Of a stretch of DNA of 64,000 nt, positions 33,725 to 41,074 are shown one piece after another. The translations under genes and the position numbers were made by a program. The DNA lies in the NCBI GenBank assembly GCA_017640615.1, contig JAEPQK010000006.1, forward strand, positions 186,001-250,000. The letters are read 5' to 3'. Positions within the stretch are counted from its first letter, which is position 1. Each line of letters starts with the position of its first letter. Below the pieces are notes generated by a model that saw nothing but the letters and a program-made list of their open reading frames with translations, did no database searches and was not told the origin of the DNA. This stretch comes from Rhizobiaceae bacterium. GTDB taxonomy: Bacteria > Pseudomonadota > Alphaproteobacteria > Rhizobiales > Rhizobiaceae.

Positions 33725-34429
33725 TCAGTCGATCAGGGTCAGCCTGTCGCCGCGCATGTCGAAACCCGACAGCGTGTTGATGAAATTCATGCCGAGCAGA
33801 CTTTGTTGCAGCATGCCCGGCGAAGCGATCAGCACGGTCAGGTCTCGGCGGGCGATTTCCCCGACGGCGATTTCGGAAGCCACTGCCCGAGCGGCCGTGG
33901 CCGGCCCGTTTGCGGTGGTAATCGGCACGGTGAAGGACAGCGTTTCGAGGTCGATGCCAGCGCGGTTTGCGTCATTCAGGGTCAGCACCGTCGAACTTGC
34001 GCCCGTGTCGACAAGCAATGTGACGGGTGCGCCATTGACCTCGCCGCGAGCCAGAAAATGGCCGCCGCGTGTGCGCTCCAGCGCCACAAGCAGGCGGCCA
34101 TCGGCGCTTGTCACCGAAAGCGGGCTGCCGGGCACAAGGCCGGCCGTGAGCCGGCTTGCTATGTCCTGCAGCTCGTAGCGATATTGATAGCCGCCGACCA
34201 TAAGCAGGAATATGCCTCCCCAGATGACGGCGGATTTGAGCGCGCCGCGCAGGCCGATATCGGTGCCGATCGTCGTGGCCGCAATGACCAAACCAAGCAC
34301 GCCGAGATAGAGCGCGCCGGCGAACTGGTCGCCCGATATGCCGAAGGGTACGTTGCTTTCGCCGCCGATCAGGAGCCAGGCGAGTCCCCCTGCGATCAGT
34401 GTTATGGCGAGCCAGAAGAGGCGGTTCAC
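33725..34429 (-). CDS. TIGR02281 family retropepsin-like aspartic protease
   Basis: 234 residues from GTG 34429, which overlaps the DUF1289 stop. Three membrane segments occupy about 1-95. A periplasmic or soluble aspartic protease-like domain follows, with LLVDTGASSTVLTL near 145 (Asp-Thr-Gly active site) and LLGMNFINTLSGFDMRGDRL near the C-terminus. The single DTG motif implies a dimeric, retropepsin-type enzyme. It is a common alphaproteobacterial family of unknown substrate. A longer open frame upstream in this phase overlaps two other genes and is not real. Confidence 0.82.
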   Translation of the reverse strand: MNRLFWLAITLIAGGLAWLLIGGESNVPFGISGDQFAGALYLGVLGLVIAATTIGTDIGLRGALKSAVIWGGIFLLMVGGYQYRYELQDIASRLTAGLVPGSPLSVTSADGRLLVALERTRGGHFLARGEVNGAPVTLLVDTGASSTVLTLNDANRAGIDLETLSFTVPITTANGPATAARAVASEIAVGEIARRDLTVLIASPGMLQQSLLGMNFINTLSGFDMRGDRLTLID

Positions 34430-34680
34430 GACCCGGCGTCTCCTGCTTTTTCGCGCGCCATGCGGGCGCGGCGGGTTTCGCGGCGCGGTTTGCGCTCCAC
34501 GGTTTCGAGCCTGGCGGGCAGCACCGCCATGACGCGCCGGCGCTCTTCCCCGGTCATCGAAATCCAGGCGCCGATTTCGGCACTCGTGCGCCCGCAGCCG
34601 AAGCAAAAGCCGGTCTTGTCGTCGATTGAGCAGACGAGAATGCAGGGGGATTCGATCAGGCTCATTGTCTTTTCTGACAT
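34426..34680 (-). CDS. DUF1289 domain-containing protein
   Basis: 84 residues from ATG 34680; ATG 34665 (MSLIESPC) is equally possible, and both lack a good Shine-Dalgarno sequence. The DUF1289 core has four cysteines, SPCILVCSIDDKTGFCFGCG, in a C-x3-C-x8-C-x2-C layout that could bind zinc or an iron-sulfur cluster. An ERRRVMAVLPARL helix follows. The C-terminal third is basic. It is coupled to the retropepsin-like gene (GTGA). Function is unknown; the pair DUF1289 and TIGR02281 is frequent in this order. Confidence 0.75.
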   Translation of the reverse strand: MSEKTMSLIESPCILVCSIDDKTGFCFGCGRTSAEIGAWISMTGEERRRVMAVLPARLETVERKPRRETRRARMAREKAGDAGS

Positions 34681-34796
34681 GGGGCAGGGCGGTGCGGAAT
34701 GCAAGTTCTGCGGCAAGGCGCCAGCCGCCATTGCCTTTGAACGACTGGCCGCCTAAGCCACACCCGCACAGTGCCCTTGTGAAAGACCGTTCGCCG

Positions 34797-35738
34797 ATGA
34801 TTTCCGGACTCCCGTTTGATGATTTCCGACACCTGATCGCCAATGCCGCCGGTCCTGATGAGGCGGCCCGTGCCGAGGCCGCCGCAGTTAACTGGCGCGC
34901 AGCAGCGCGTGATGGGTCGGCCGGCAAGGCAGGCGAAATCGCGGAATGGCTGGCGGCATGGAGCGGGCGCAGACCCGGCCCGCTCAAACCGCAGATCGCG
35001 ATCTTTGCTGGCACGCACGGTCTTGCGGAGCATATGCCGACTGAAGTCGAAAGCGTGCAGGCATTTGTCGAGCGCTGCGGGGCGGGGGGCGCATCGATCA
35101 ACCAGCTTTGCGCTGCCGGCGACTACGGGCTCAAAGTGTTCGATCTGGCGCTCGACGTGCTGGTCGCCGACATCACGCGCGATGCGGCCCTCGACGAACG
35201 TGGATGTGCGGCCACCATGGCGTTCGGCATGGAAGCGCTCGCTGGCGCCAACGGGCTCGTCGTGCTGGCGGGACATGGCGGCGGCGCGGGGCGGGTTTCC
35301 GCGATGGCAGTGCTCAGCGCTTTCGAGTCGAGTTCGTCGGTTGTTGACGAGACCGGCTTCGTGGAGGAAGCGCTTTCGACCCATGCCGGGCATCTCAACG
35401 ACCCGCTCGAAGTGTTGCGGCGGCTTGGCGGTCGGGAGGTTTCCGCTCTCGCCGGTGCGATCCTCGCAGCGCGCACACAGAAGGTTCCGGTGCTGCTCGA
35501 TGGTTTGTCGGCGCTTGCGGCCGCCGCGGTTGTTCACGCGCTCAATGCCGAGGCCGTGGCGCATTGTATGGTGGCTGACAGCGGGCAGGTCGAGCTGGCG
35601 CAGTCCCTTGGCCTGAACACTGTAGTCGATCTCGGTATGCAGACTTCCGATGCAAGTGCCGGGGCGATTGCCGCTGGCGTGGTGCAGGCAGCCGCCTACT
35701 GCCACGCGGCCGCGGGGCGGACATTCGCGGGCAGCTGA
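34797..35738 (+). CDS. Diverged CobT-family protein (nicotinate-nucleotide-dimethylbenzimidazole phosphoribosyltransferase homologue)
   Basis: 313 residues from ATG 34797. The start ISGLPFDDFRHLIANA and the blocks FAGTHGLAEHMP, AGGASINQLC, GLKVFDLALD, CAATMAFGMEAL, DPLEVLRRLGGREVSALAGA and VVDLGM follow alphaproteobacterial CobT closely. But the active-site motifs I expect are gone. KPxGSLG..LE reads ARDGSAGKAGEI, GIGNTT reads GGGAGR, and the catalytic RLGEGTGA reads QTSDASAG. It is also about 25-30 residues shorter than usual. It may be catalytically dead or have a new role. Family membership is firm; lower-ligand activity is doubtful. Confidence 0.8.
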   Translation: MISGLPFDDFRHLIANAAGPDEAARAEAAAVNWRAAARDGSAGKAGEIAEWLAAWSGRRPGPLKPQIAIFAGTHGLAEHMPTEVESVQAFVERCGAGGASINQLCAAGDYGLKVFDLALDVLVADITRDAALDERGCAATMAFGMEALAGANGLVVLAGHGGGAGRVSAMAVLSAFESSSSVVDETGFVEEALSTHAGHLNDPLEVLRRLGGREVSALAGAILAARTQKVPVLLDGLSALAAAAVVHALNAEAVAHCMVADSGQVELAQSLGLNTVVDLGMQTSDASAGAIAAGVVQAAAYCHAAAGRTFAGS

Positions 35739-37253
35739 TCAGGCGCTCTTTTTGTCCGTGGTCGGCACAGCCGGCAGCGCTTCCATCACGCGAGACGCCG
35801 GAAAAGAGACAATCGCCTCGGTGCCTTCGCGCAGCTTCGACAGGAGCTGCAGCTCGCCGCCATGCATGTTGGCCAGGCCCTGAACGATTGGCAGGCCGAG
35901 GCCGGCGCCCTGTTCGGCGCTCTTGATCGCAATCGAGCCCTGACCGAAAGCCGAGAGCACGACCGAGATTTCCTCCGGCGCGATGCCCGGGCCGTTGTCC
36001 TTGACGGAAACATATTGACCGCCGCCGCGCGTCCACCCGGCGCGCACCTTGATCTCGCCCCCGGTGGAAGTGAACTTGATCGCGTTGGCCAGCAGGTTGA
36101 GCACGATCTGGCGCACGGCGCGCTCGTCGCCAAACAGGCGCGGCAAAGACTGCTCGAACTGCTGAGCCAGCTTGATGTCCTTCTTGCGCGCCTTGATTTC
36201 CAGCATGTGGCAGCAATCGTCGACGACATCGACCAGCAGCATCGGTTCTTCATTCAGCTGATAGCGCCCGGCTTCGATGCGCGACAGGTCGAGAATTTCG
36301 TTGATTAGGTTGAGCAGGTGCTGGCCGGAGCCGTGAATGTCGTGGGCATAATCGCGATAGGCGTCGTTTTCGATCTTGCCCAGCACCTCATTGGCCATGA
36401 CTTCGGAGAAGCCGAGAATGGCGTTCAGCGGTGTGCGCAGTTCGTGGCTCATCGATGCCAGGAAGCGCGATTTGGCCAGATTGGCTTCCTCTGCGCGGCG
36501 GCGCGCCTCGTCCGACATCGATTTCGCGGTTTCCAGCTCGGCAATCAGCGCGTCTTTTTCGGAGCGGAATGCGAGATGCATCAGCGCCGATGTGTGCAAA
36601 TGCCCGGCCACATAGGTGAAGAAGGGCATGGATGCGACGAGCAGCGCCACCATCAGCACTTCGACAGGCACCGAGTAGCGCGCCGCCAACGCGGCGTAGA
36701 CTGCGACCGGCAGCGCAAAGGTGATGATCACCGCGCCGCGCAGGCCCGAGGCAATGAGCGCCGTGGCGGCGATTGCCAGCAGCAGCACCACCGCCTTGAC
36801 GACCGAGAGCGGTTCGACCCCGCATTGCGCGCATTCGAGGATCGCGAAATAGGCCCAGCCGAAGCCGCTGAGGAAATGTGCGATAAGGAATTTGCGCCGC
36901 AACGCATCCGGGTCGATTTCGGTGACGTCTGCCTTGTCGGTCTGGCGAGCCAGATAGACGAGCCCGGCATGGCAGACCGCGGTGATCACCGCCCAGACAA
37001 GGATTTCGCGGGTCATGCCGCCAAAGATGCCGGCTGCGACGATCAGAACGATCAGCAACGGCAGGGCGGCGGCGCTGTTGGTCAGCGTGCGGGCATGTAT
37101 TTTCAGCAGCTCGCGGTCGAATTCCGGGCTGCCTTCCTGCTGGGCAAGCCGATCCCGCGTACGGCGTACGGCGCGGGCGACATCGCTGTTGCGATGCGCC
37201 TTGGTGCGGTCCACTATGTTTTTGTCCGCTACCTGCGAACGCTGCAAGGCCAT
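35739..37253 (-). CDS. Membrane-bound sensor histidine kinase (DivJ/PleC-like transmitter)
   Basis: 504 residues. Residues about 55-215 form five or six membrane segments without a clear periplasmic sensor. A short coiled region (EKDALIAELETAKSMSDEAR) follows. The DHp helix carries SMSHELRTPLNAILGFSEVM near 270, with the phospho-accepting histidine. N-box NLLANAIKF near 387, G1 DNGPGIAPEEI near 420 and G2 GAGLGLPIVQGL near 450 complete the ATPase domain. The GFSEVM H-box is typical of the DivJ/PleC cell-cycle kinases of this class. No response regulator is adjacent, so it is an orphan kinase whose partner, possibly DivK-like, is elsewhere. Confidence 0.85.
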   Translation of the reverse strand: MALQRSQVADKNIVDRTKAHRNSDVARAVRRTRDRLAQQEGSPEFDRELLKIHARTLTNSAAALPLLIVLIVAAGIFGGMTREILVWAVITAVCHAGLVYLARQTDKADVTEIDPDALRRKFLIAHFLSGFGWAYFAILECAQCGVEPLSVVKAVVLLLAIAATALIASGLRGAVIITFALPVAVYAALAARYSVPVEVLMVALLVASMPFFTYVAGHLHTSALMHLAFRSEKDALIAELETAKSMSDEARRRAEEANLAKSRFLASMSHELRTPLNAILGFSEVMANEVLGKIENDAYRDYAHDIHGSGQHLLNLINEILDLSRIEAGRYQLNEEPMLLVDVVDDCCHMLEIKARKKDIKLAQQFEQSLPRLFGDERAVRQIVLNLLANAIKFTSTGGEIKVRAGWTRGGGQYVSVKDNGPGIAPEEISVVLSAFGQGSIAIKSAEQGAGLGLPIVQGLANMHGGELQLLSKLREGTEAIVSFPASRVMEALPAVPTTDKKSA

Positions 37254-37329
37254 GGTGCGCTTCGGAAATTCGTGCGGTTTTCGTCAGCCATCGACGCTAT
37301 TCGCGAATGATTAAGAGACCCTTCCAGCG

Positions 37330-37938
37330 ATGCGTTTTTTATCCATTCGTAAACCACGTTTCAGGCGGCGCAGCAGGCGTAGGCGCGGCGGTCAGTTGAC
37401 CAGCTGGATTGTCGTGATCGTGCTTTTCGGCGCCTGCGCCCTGCTTGCCGCGAGGCTGGAGGAACTGGGCAAGCTGGAGCTTGCCGGCAGCGCGCGCATT
37501 CATGATGGCGATACGCTGACATTGGAGGGCGAACGCATCAGGCTGAAGGGCATCGATGCCTTCGAAATTGACCAGACTTGCGAGAGCGATGGCCGCACCT
37601 ATGCCTGCGGGGAGGAGGCAACCGCATATCTGCGTCAGATCGCAGCCGCGCCAGGCATCAAATGCGCAGGCAGCCGCCGCGACCGCTATGGCCGCCTGGT
37701 TGCCGAATGCGAGGCTGGCGGTAGGAGCCTTAATCGCGAAATGGTGTCATCAGGCTGGGCCGTCTCATATGGCGCTTATGAATCCGCTGAAGCGAATGCG
37801 CGGGCGAACCGCCGCGGCGCCTGGCGCGGCGAATTCGTCGAGCCGCGTGCCTGGCGGGATGCAAAAGGCCAACCGGCCGAGAACCAGCATGATTTGATCG
37901 GCTGGCTTATGGAAAAGGTCAGCGGCTTTCTGCTCTAA
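37330..37938 (+). CDS. Thermonuclease (staphylococcal nuclease-like) family protein, membrane-anchored
   Basis: 202 residues. The first 20 residues are extremely basic (RRRSRRRRGG), then one hydrophobic segment at about 24-42 that would anchor the protein with its nuclease domain outside the cytoplasm. The SNase fold shows DGDTLTLEGERIRLKGIDAFE near 58-78, with the Arg and Glu of the active site, and RDRYGRLVAEC near 117 with the second Arg. The family cuts single- and double-stranded nucleic acid with calcium. Role here is unknown. Confidence 0.82.
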   Translation: MRFLSIRKPRFRRRSRRRRGGQLTSWIVVIVLFGACALLAARLEELGKLELAGSARIHDGDTLTLEGERIRLKGIDAFEIDQTCESDGRTYACGEEATAYLRQIAAAPGIKCAGSRRDRYGRLVAECEAGGRSLNREMVSSGWAVSYGAYESAEANARANRRGAWRGEFVEPRAWRDAKGQPAENQHDLIGWLMEKVSGFLL

Positions 37939-37964
37939 TCGGTGCGACGCAAGCGAGGGGTATC

Positions 37965-38576
37965 ATGAAGCTTTACGATGGCGGGCGCGCGCCCAATCCG
38001 CGCCGTGTGCGGATATTTCTGGCCGAAAAGGGTATCGAGGTGCCGCTGGTGCCGGTCGACATGACCGCACTTGGCCACAAGGCGCCGGAAATTCAGCAGC
38101 TTAACCCGCTGATGCGGTTGCCGGTTCTGGAGCTCGACGACGGCACGGTGCTTACCGAGAGCGTCGCGATCTGCCGCTATTTCGAGGAACTGAACCCCGA
38201 ACCCGCGCTCTTCGGCAAAGGGGCGCTCGGCAGGGCACAGGTGGAGATGTGGCAGCGGCGCATGGAGATCAACCTGATGATGCAGGTCGGTCATGCCTTC
38301 CGTCACATTCACCCGGCGATGAAGGAATGGGAAGTTCCGCAGATCACCGAATGGGGCGAGGCAAACAAGCCCAAAGCGGTTGAGTTTCTGAGGCTCTTCG
38401 ACCGCGAACTTGGCGACCGGCCGTTCGTTGCGGGTGAGGAATACTCAATTGCCGATATCACGGGCATGATTGCAATCGACTTCATGAAGCCTGCGCGTAT
38501 CGAGCTGCCTCAGGAATGCGCCAATGTTCGACGCTGGTACGAAGCGGTGAAAGCCCGGCCGAGTGCTGAAGCGTGA
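37965..38576 (+). CDS. Glutathione S-transferase family protein
   Basis: 203 residues. The N-terminal thioredoxin-like domain begins MKLYDGGRAPNPRRVRIFLA and carries the glutathione-binding LPVLELDDGTVLTESVAICRY near 53-73. An all-helical C-terminal domain follows with the FVAGEEYSIADITGMIAID capping box near 150. The PNPRRV turn replaces the usual catalytic Tyr/Ser/Cys context, as in many bacterial GSTs of this type. It overlaps the DNA glycosylase gene by one base, so both are probably co-expressed. Confidence 0.88.
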   Translation: MKLYDGGRAPNPRRVRIFLAEKGIEVPLVPVDMTALGHKAPEIQQLNPLMRLPVLELDDGTVLTESVAICRYFEELNPEPALFGKGALGRAQVEMWQRRMEINLMMQVGHAFRHIHPAMKEWEVPQITEWGEANKPKAVEFLRLFDRELGDRPFVAGEEYSIADITGMIAIDFMKPARIELPQECANVRRWYEAVKARPSAEA

Positions 38577-39211
38577 TGAGCTCCGCGCGGGCAAAAAAGC
38601 TTGCGGATAAGGTGGCGGAAATCCGTGCCTGCCGCATCTGCCTCGACCATCCTGAAGGCAAGCCACTGCCGCATGAGCCGCGTCCGGTCGTGGTGCCTTC
38701 GGCCTCAGCGCGCATCATGATTGCGGGGCAGGCACCCGGAACCCGGGTGCATGAAAGCGGGCGGCCTTTCACCGACCGCTCGGGCGATCGGCTGCGCGAA
38801 TGGCTCGGCGTTTCTGATGCGGAATTCTACGACACGGACAATTTCGCCATTGTGCCGATGGGCTTCTGCTTTCCGGGGCTAGACGCTAAGGGTGGCGACC
38901 TGCCGCCGCGCCGCGAATGCGCGCCTGCCTGGCGTGCGGATTTGATGGCTGCGATGCCGCAGATCGATCTGCTGCTCGTGATCGGCCAATATGCGCAGGG
39001 GTGGCATCTCGGCCTCAAGGGCAAACGCAGCGTCACCGAGACGGTGCGCGGCTGGCGCGACTTTGCAGCGCGTAACACTGCGCCGCTCATCATTCCGCTG
39101 CCGCATCCATCCTGGCGCAATACCGGGTGGCTGAAGGCCAACCCATGGTTCGGCGAGGAGCTTTTGCCGGTGTTGCGGCGTGCCGTGGACGAGCGCATTA
39201 CACGTCATTGA
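38576..39211 (+). CDS. Uracil-DNA glycosylase superfamily protein with a four-cysteine cluster motif
   Basis: 211 residues from ATG 38576, which overlaps the GST stop; GTG 38573 is possible. The UDG fold shows MIAGQAPGTRVHESGRPF near 49-66 and LPHPSWRNTGW near the C-terminus, matching motifs A and B. Four cysteines, CRIC near 19-22, GFCFPG near 101 and RRECAPAW near 117, are placed as in family 4/5 enzymes with a 4Fe-4S cluster. These remove uracil or other deaminated bases. It is probably a DNA repair enzyme, although the motif A acidic residues differ from classical family 4 members. Confidence 0.8.
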   Translation: MSSARAKKLADKVAEIRACRICLDHPEGKPLPHEPRPVVVPSASARIMIAGQAPGTRVHESGRPFTDRSGDRLREWLGVSDAEFYDTDNFAIVPMGFCFPGLDAKGGDLPPRRECAPAWRADLMAAMPQIDLLLVIGQYAQGWHLGLKGKRSVTETVRGWRDFAARNTAPLIIPLPHPSWRNTGWLKANPWFGEELLPVLRRAVDERITRH

Positions 39212-39226
39212 GCCAAGAATTGCGCA

Positions 39227-39294
39227 CTCCGTTAGAAATATCTTCTTGATTTTGGCCTCGACAACGCCGATATCGCAACAAATTTCTAACGGAG
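39227..39294 (+). promoter_or_regulatory. 13-base perfect inverted repeat covering the Lrp-gene ribosome binding site
   Basis: CTCCGTTAGAAAT (39227-39239) and ATTTCTAACGGAG (39282-39294) are perfect inverted repeats 42 bases apart. The last four bases of the right arm, GGAG, are the Shine-Dalgarno sequence 6 bases before ATG 39301. The repeat may be an operator pair for autoregulation or an RNA stem that hides the ribosome site. Confidence 0.65.
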
Positions 39295-39300
39295 CCCTTC

Positions 39301-39789
39301 ATGGACCGCCTCGACCGCAAGATCCTGCGCCTTCTTCAGGAAAATACGACGCTCGCCGTTGCCGACATTGCCAAAAAGGTCGGCCTTTCGACCACACCTT
39401 GCTGGCGGCGTATTCAAAAGCTTGAGGAAGAGGGCGTCATCAAACGCCGGGTGGCTATTCTGGAACCGTCCAAGGTGAATGCCAGCGTCACGGTATTCGT
39501 TTCGATCCGAACAAACATGCACAGCCTCGAATGGCTGAAGCGTTTTTCGGAAGTCATTCAGGAATTTCCCGAGGTGGTCGAATTCTACCGCATGAGCGGT
39601 GATGTCGACTATCTGCTGCGTGTCGTTGTGCCGGACATCGCTGCCTACGACACATTCTACAAGAAGCTGATTGCTAGAATAGAAATTCGCGACGTGTCTT
39701 CGACCTTTGCGATGGAGCAGATCAAATACACAACCGAGCTACCGCTCGACTATATGGTTCTGGATAAGGGCGCGCAGGCCAGCAACTAA
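39301..39789 (+). CDS. Lrp/AsnC family transcriptional regulator
   Basis: 162 residues. Helix-turn-helix at about 4-45 (ILRLLQENTTLAVADIAKKV, then GLSTTPCWRRIQKLEEEGVI). The ligand-binding RAM domain follows, with VEFYRMSGDVDYLLRVVVPD near 92-112. It is of the stand-alone Lrp type that usually controls one amino-acid-related operon, often its own. It is monocistronic here, with the unusual upstream repeat as its likely control element. The target and the amino acid effector are not visible from context. Confidence 0.9.
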   Translation: MDRLDRKILRLLQENTTLAVADIAKKVGLSTTPCWRRIQKLEEEGVIKRRVAILEPSKVNASVTVFVSIRTNMHSLEWLKRFSEVIQEFPEVVEFYRMSGDVDYLLRVVVPDIAAYDTFYKKLIARIEIRDVSSTFAMEQIKYTTELPLDYMVLDKGAQASN

Positions 39790-40304
39790 GGTTTCGATCT
39801 GTTTTCGAGCTTGCTCCATGGCGACCGCGATGCTGCTCGCGGCGCCGGTGGCGGCATGTCGATCGCTGCAACATCGGCCGCGCTGATGCGGAAGGCCGAT
39901 TCCACTTCTCGCACACCGTCGAGCACGAATAGCTGCGCCTTATTATGCTCGGTCAGAAGCGTGCCGCTCACGCTGACCGCCTGATACATGTGCTTGGCTG
40001 GAAACGGCTCGTCCGGGATCACCCGCACGACCTGGTTAGCCGGCGGCGGTGCCACGTGGCTGCAGGCGCCGGGGGCAGCGACCAGCATGAATTCATAGAC
40101 AAGATCGCCTTCCTGATCCGCAGGCAGCATGAAACCGCGCACCTCCACATTTGACGGGGCGGGTGCAGCTGCGGTTCCGTCTATGCGGCGCAAATCCTCA
40201 AAGCCGAGTGCTTGCGTGGCGGGCAGGGCGTGAATGCCGCCTATGCAGGCAAGGCTGATGGCGGTAGCGGCAATTGCTTTGTGTGTGAGGCGATAAACTG
40301 ACAT
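39786..40304 (-). CDS. DUF3299 domain-containing exported protein
   Basis: 172 residues from ATG 40304. The signal peptide is at about 1-30 (ISLACIGGIHALPATQA). The domain has VRGFMLPADQEGDLVYEFML and GACSHVAPPPANQVV, the conserved block with a cysteine and histidine that could bind metal, then the AVSVSGTL strand of an OB-like fold. The family is exported or lipoprotein-like and often sits with ABC exporters; here it is alone. It overlaps the convergent Lrp gene by four bases. Function unknown. Confidence 0.78.
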   Translation of the reverse strand: MSVYRLTHKAIAATAISLACIGGIHALPATQALGFEDLRRIDGTAAAPAPSNVEVRGFMLPADQEGDLVYEFMLVAAPGACSHVAPPPANQVVRVIPDEPFPAKHMYQAVSVSGTLLTEHNKAQLFVLDGVREVESAFRISAADVAAIDMPPPAPRAASRSPWSKLENRSKP

Positions 40305-40351
40305 GCACGAAGTAAATGCGGGCTTGGGCATTCAGTCAATCGAGGTGTCGA

Positions 40352-41074
40352 TCACTTCCGCTTGCCCGCTTTGGCCGTTCTGGCGACGATTCGCTCGATG
40401 GTCTTTTCCGCGCTGAGTTCTTTCACGGCATCCTTGCCGATCCATCGTTCGGTCTTGTCCTCAGAAGCCGCGAGTTTCTCTGCCACCGCAAGCGCTGGTG
40501 CATGCAGCGACATCGAGCGCTTGCCGATTGTCCGCAGTGCCCAGTTCACGGCCTTTTTCACGAAATTTCGCGGGTCCGTGGCATGTTTTTCGATCAGCGG
40601 AAGGTAGGCCTCGAACGTCGCATCGGGCTCTTTCTTGCGATGGATCGTGGCCCAGCACAGCATTGCGAAGGCGGTGCGGCGCACGAATTCGCGCTCATCG
40701 GCCGCGAATTCTTCGATCAGGTCTTGCCAGCGGTCGGTGTCGACGAAGAGGTTCGAGACGCCATCGACGATATCCCAGGAATCGAACTCTGCTGCCCAGC
40801 TGCGCGCATCCTCCTTCGTGAAGCGCTTGGGGTCGGCGGTGCGCGAGGCAATGAATTGCGCCTCCATGATGCCGCTTGCCCAGAGCTCGAAGGCGCGTTC
40901 GTGGTTGCGCTTGATCTTCTTGGCGATGTCGCGCTGGATGCCGTGCGAAATACCAAGCGCACGCTCGGTCTTGATGCCGTAGCGCTTCATCCCCTCGCGA
41001 TTGTCTTCCGAGCCAATTGACCGCAGATACGCGATCACCTCGGCGGCGGAAGAGTCTGGCGAGAGCGGGATCAC
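40352..41074 (-). CDS. DNA alkylation repair protein (AlkD-like HEAT-repeat family)
   Basis: 240 residues from GTG 41074, which overlaps the dehydrogenase stop (GTGA). The helical-repeat body has MKRYGIKTERALGISHGIQR near 28, FDSWDIVDGVSNLFVD near 95 and RNFVKKAVNWALRTIGKRS near 168. The last of these is the signature block with the Lys and Trp that contact damaged bases in AlkD. AlkD enzymes excise positively charged alkylpurines such as 7-methylguanine. The frame extends further upstream inside the neighbouring gene but without homology. Coupling to the dehydrogenase is probably incidental. Confidence 0.82.
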   Translation of the reverse strand: MIPLSPDSSAAEVIAYLRSIGSEDNREGMKRYGIKTERALGISHGIQRDIAKKIKRNHERAFELWASGIMEAQFIASRTADPKRFTKEDARSWAAEFDSWDIVDGVSNLFVDTDRWQDLIEEFAADEREFVRRTAFAMLCWATIHRKKEPDATFEAYLPLIEKHATDPRNFVKKAVNWALRTIGKRSMSLHAPALAVAEKLAASEDKTERWIGKDAVKELSAEKTIERIVARTAKAGKRK

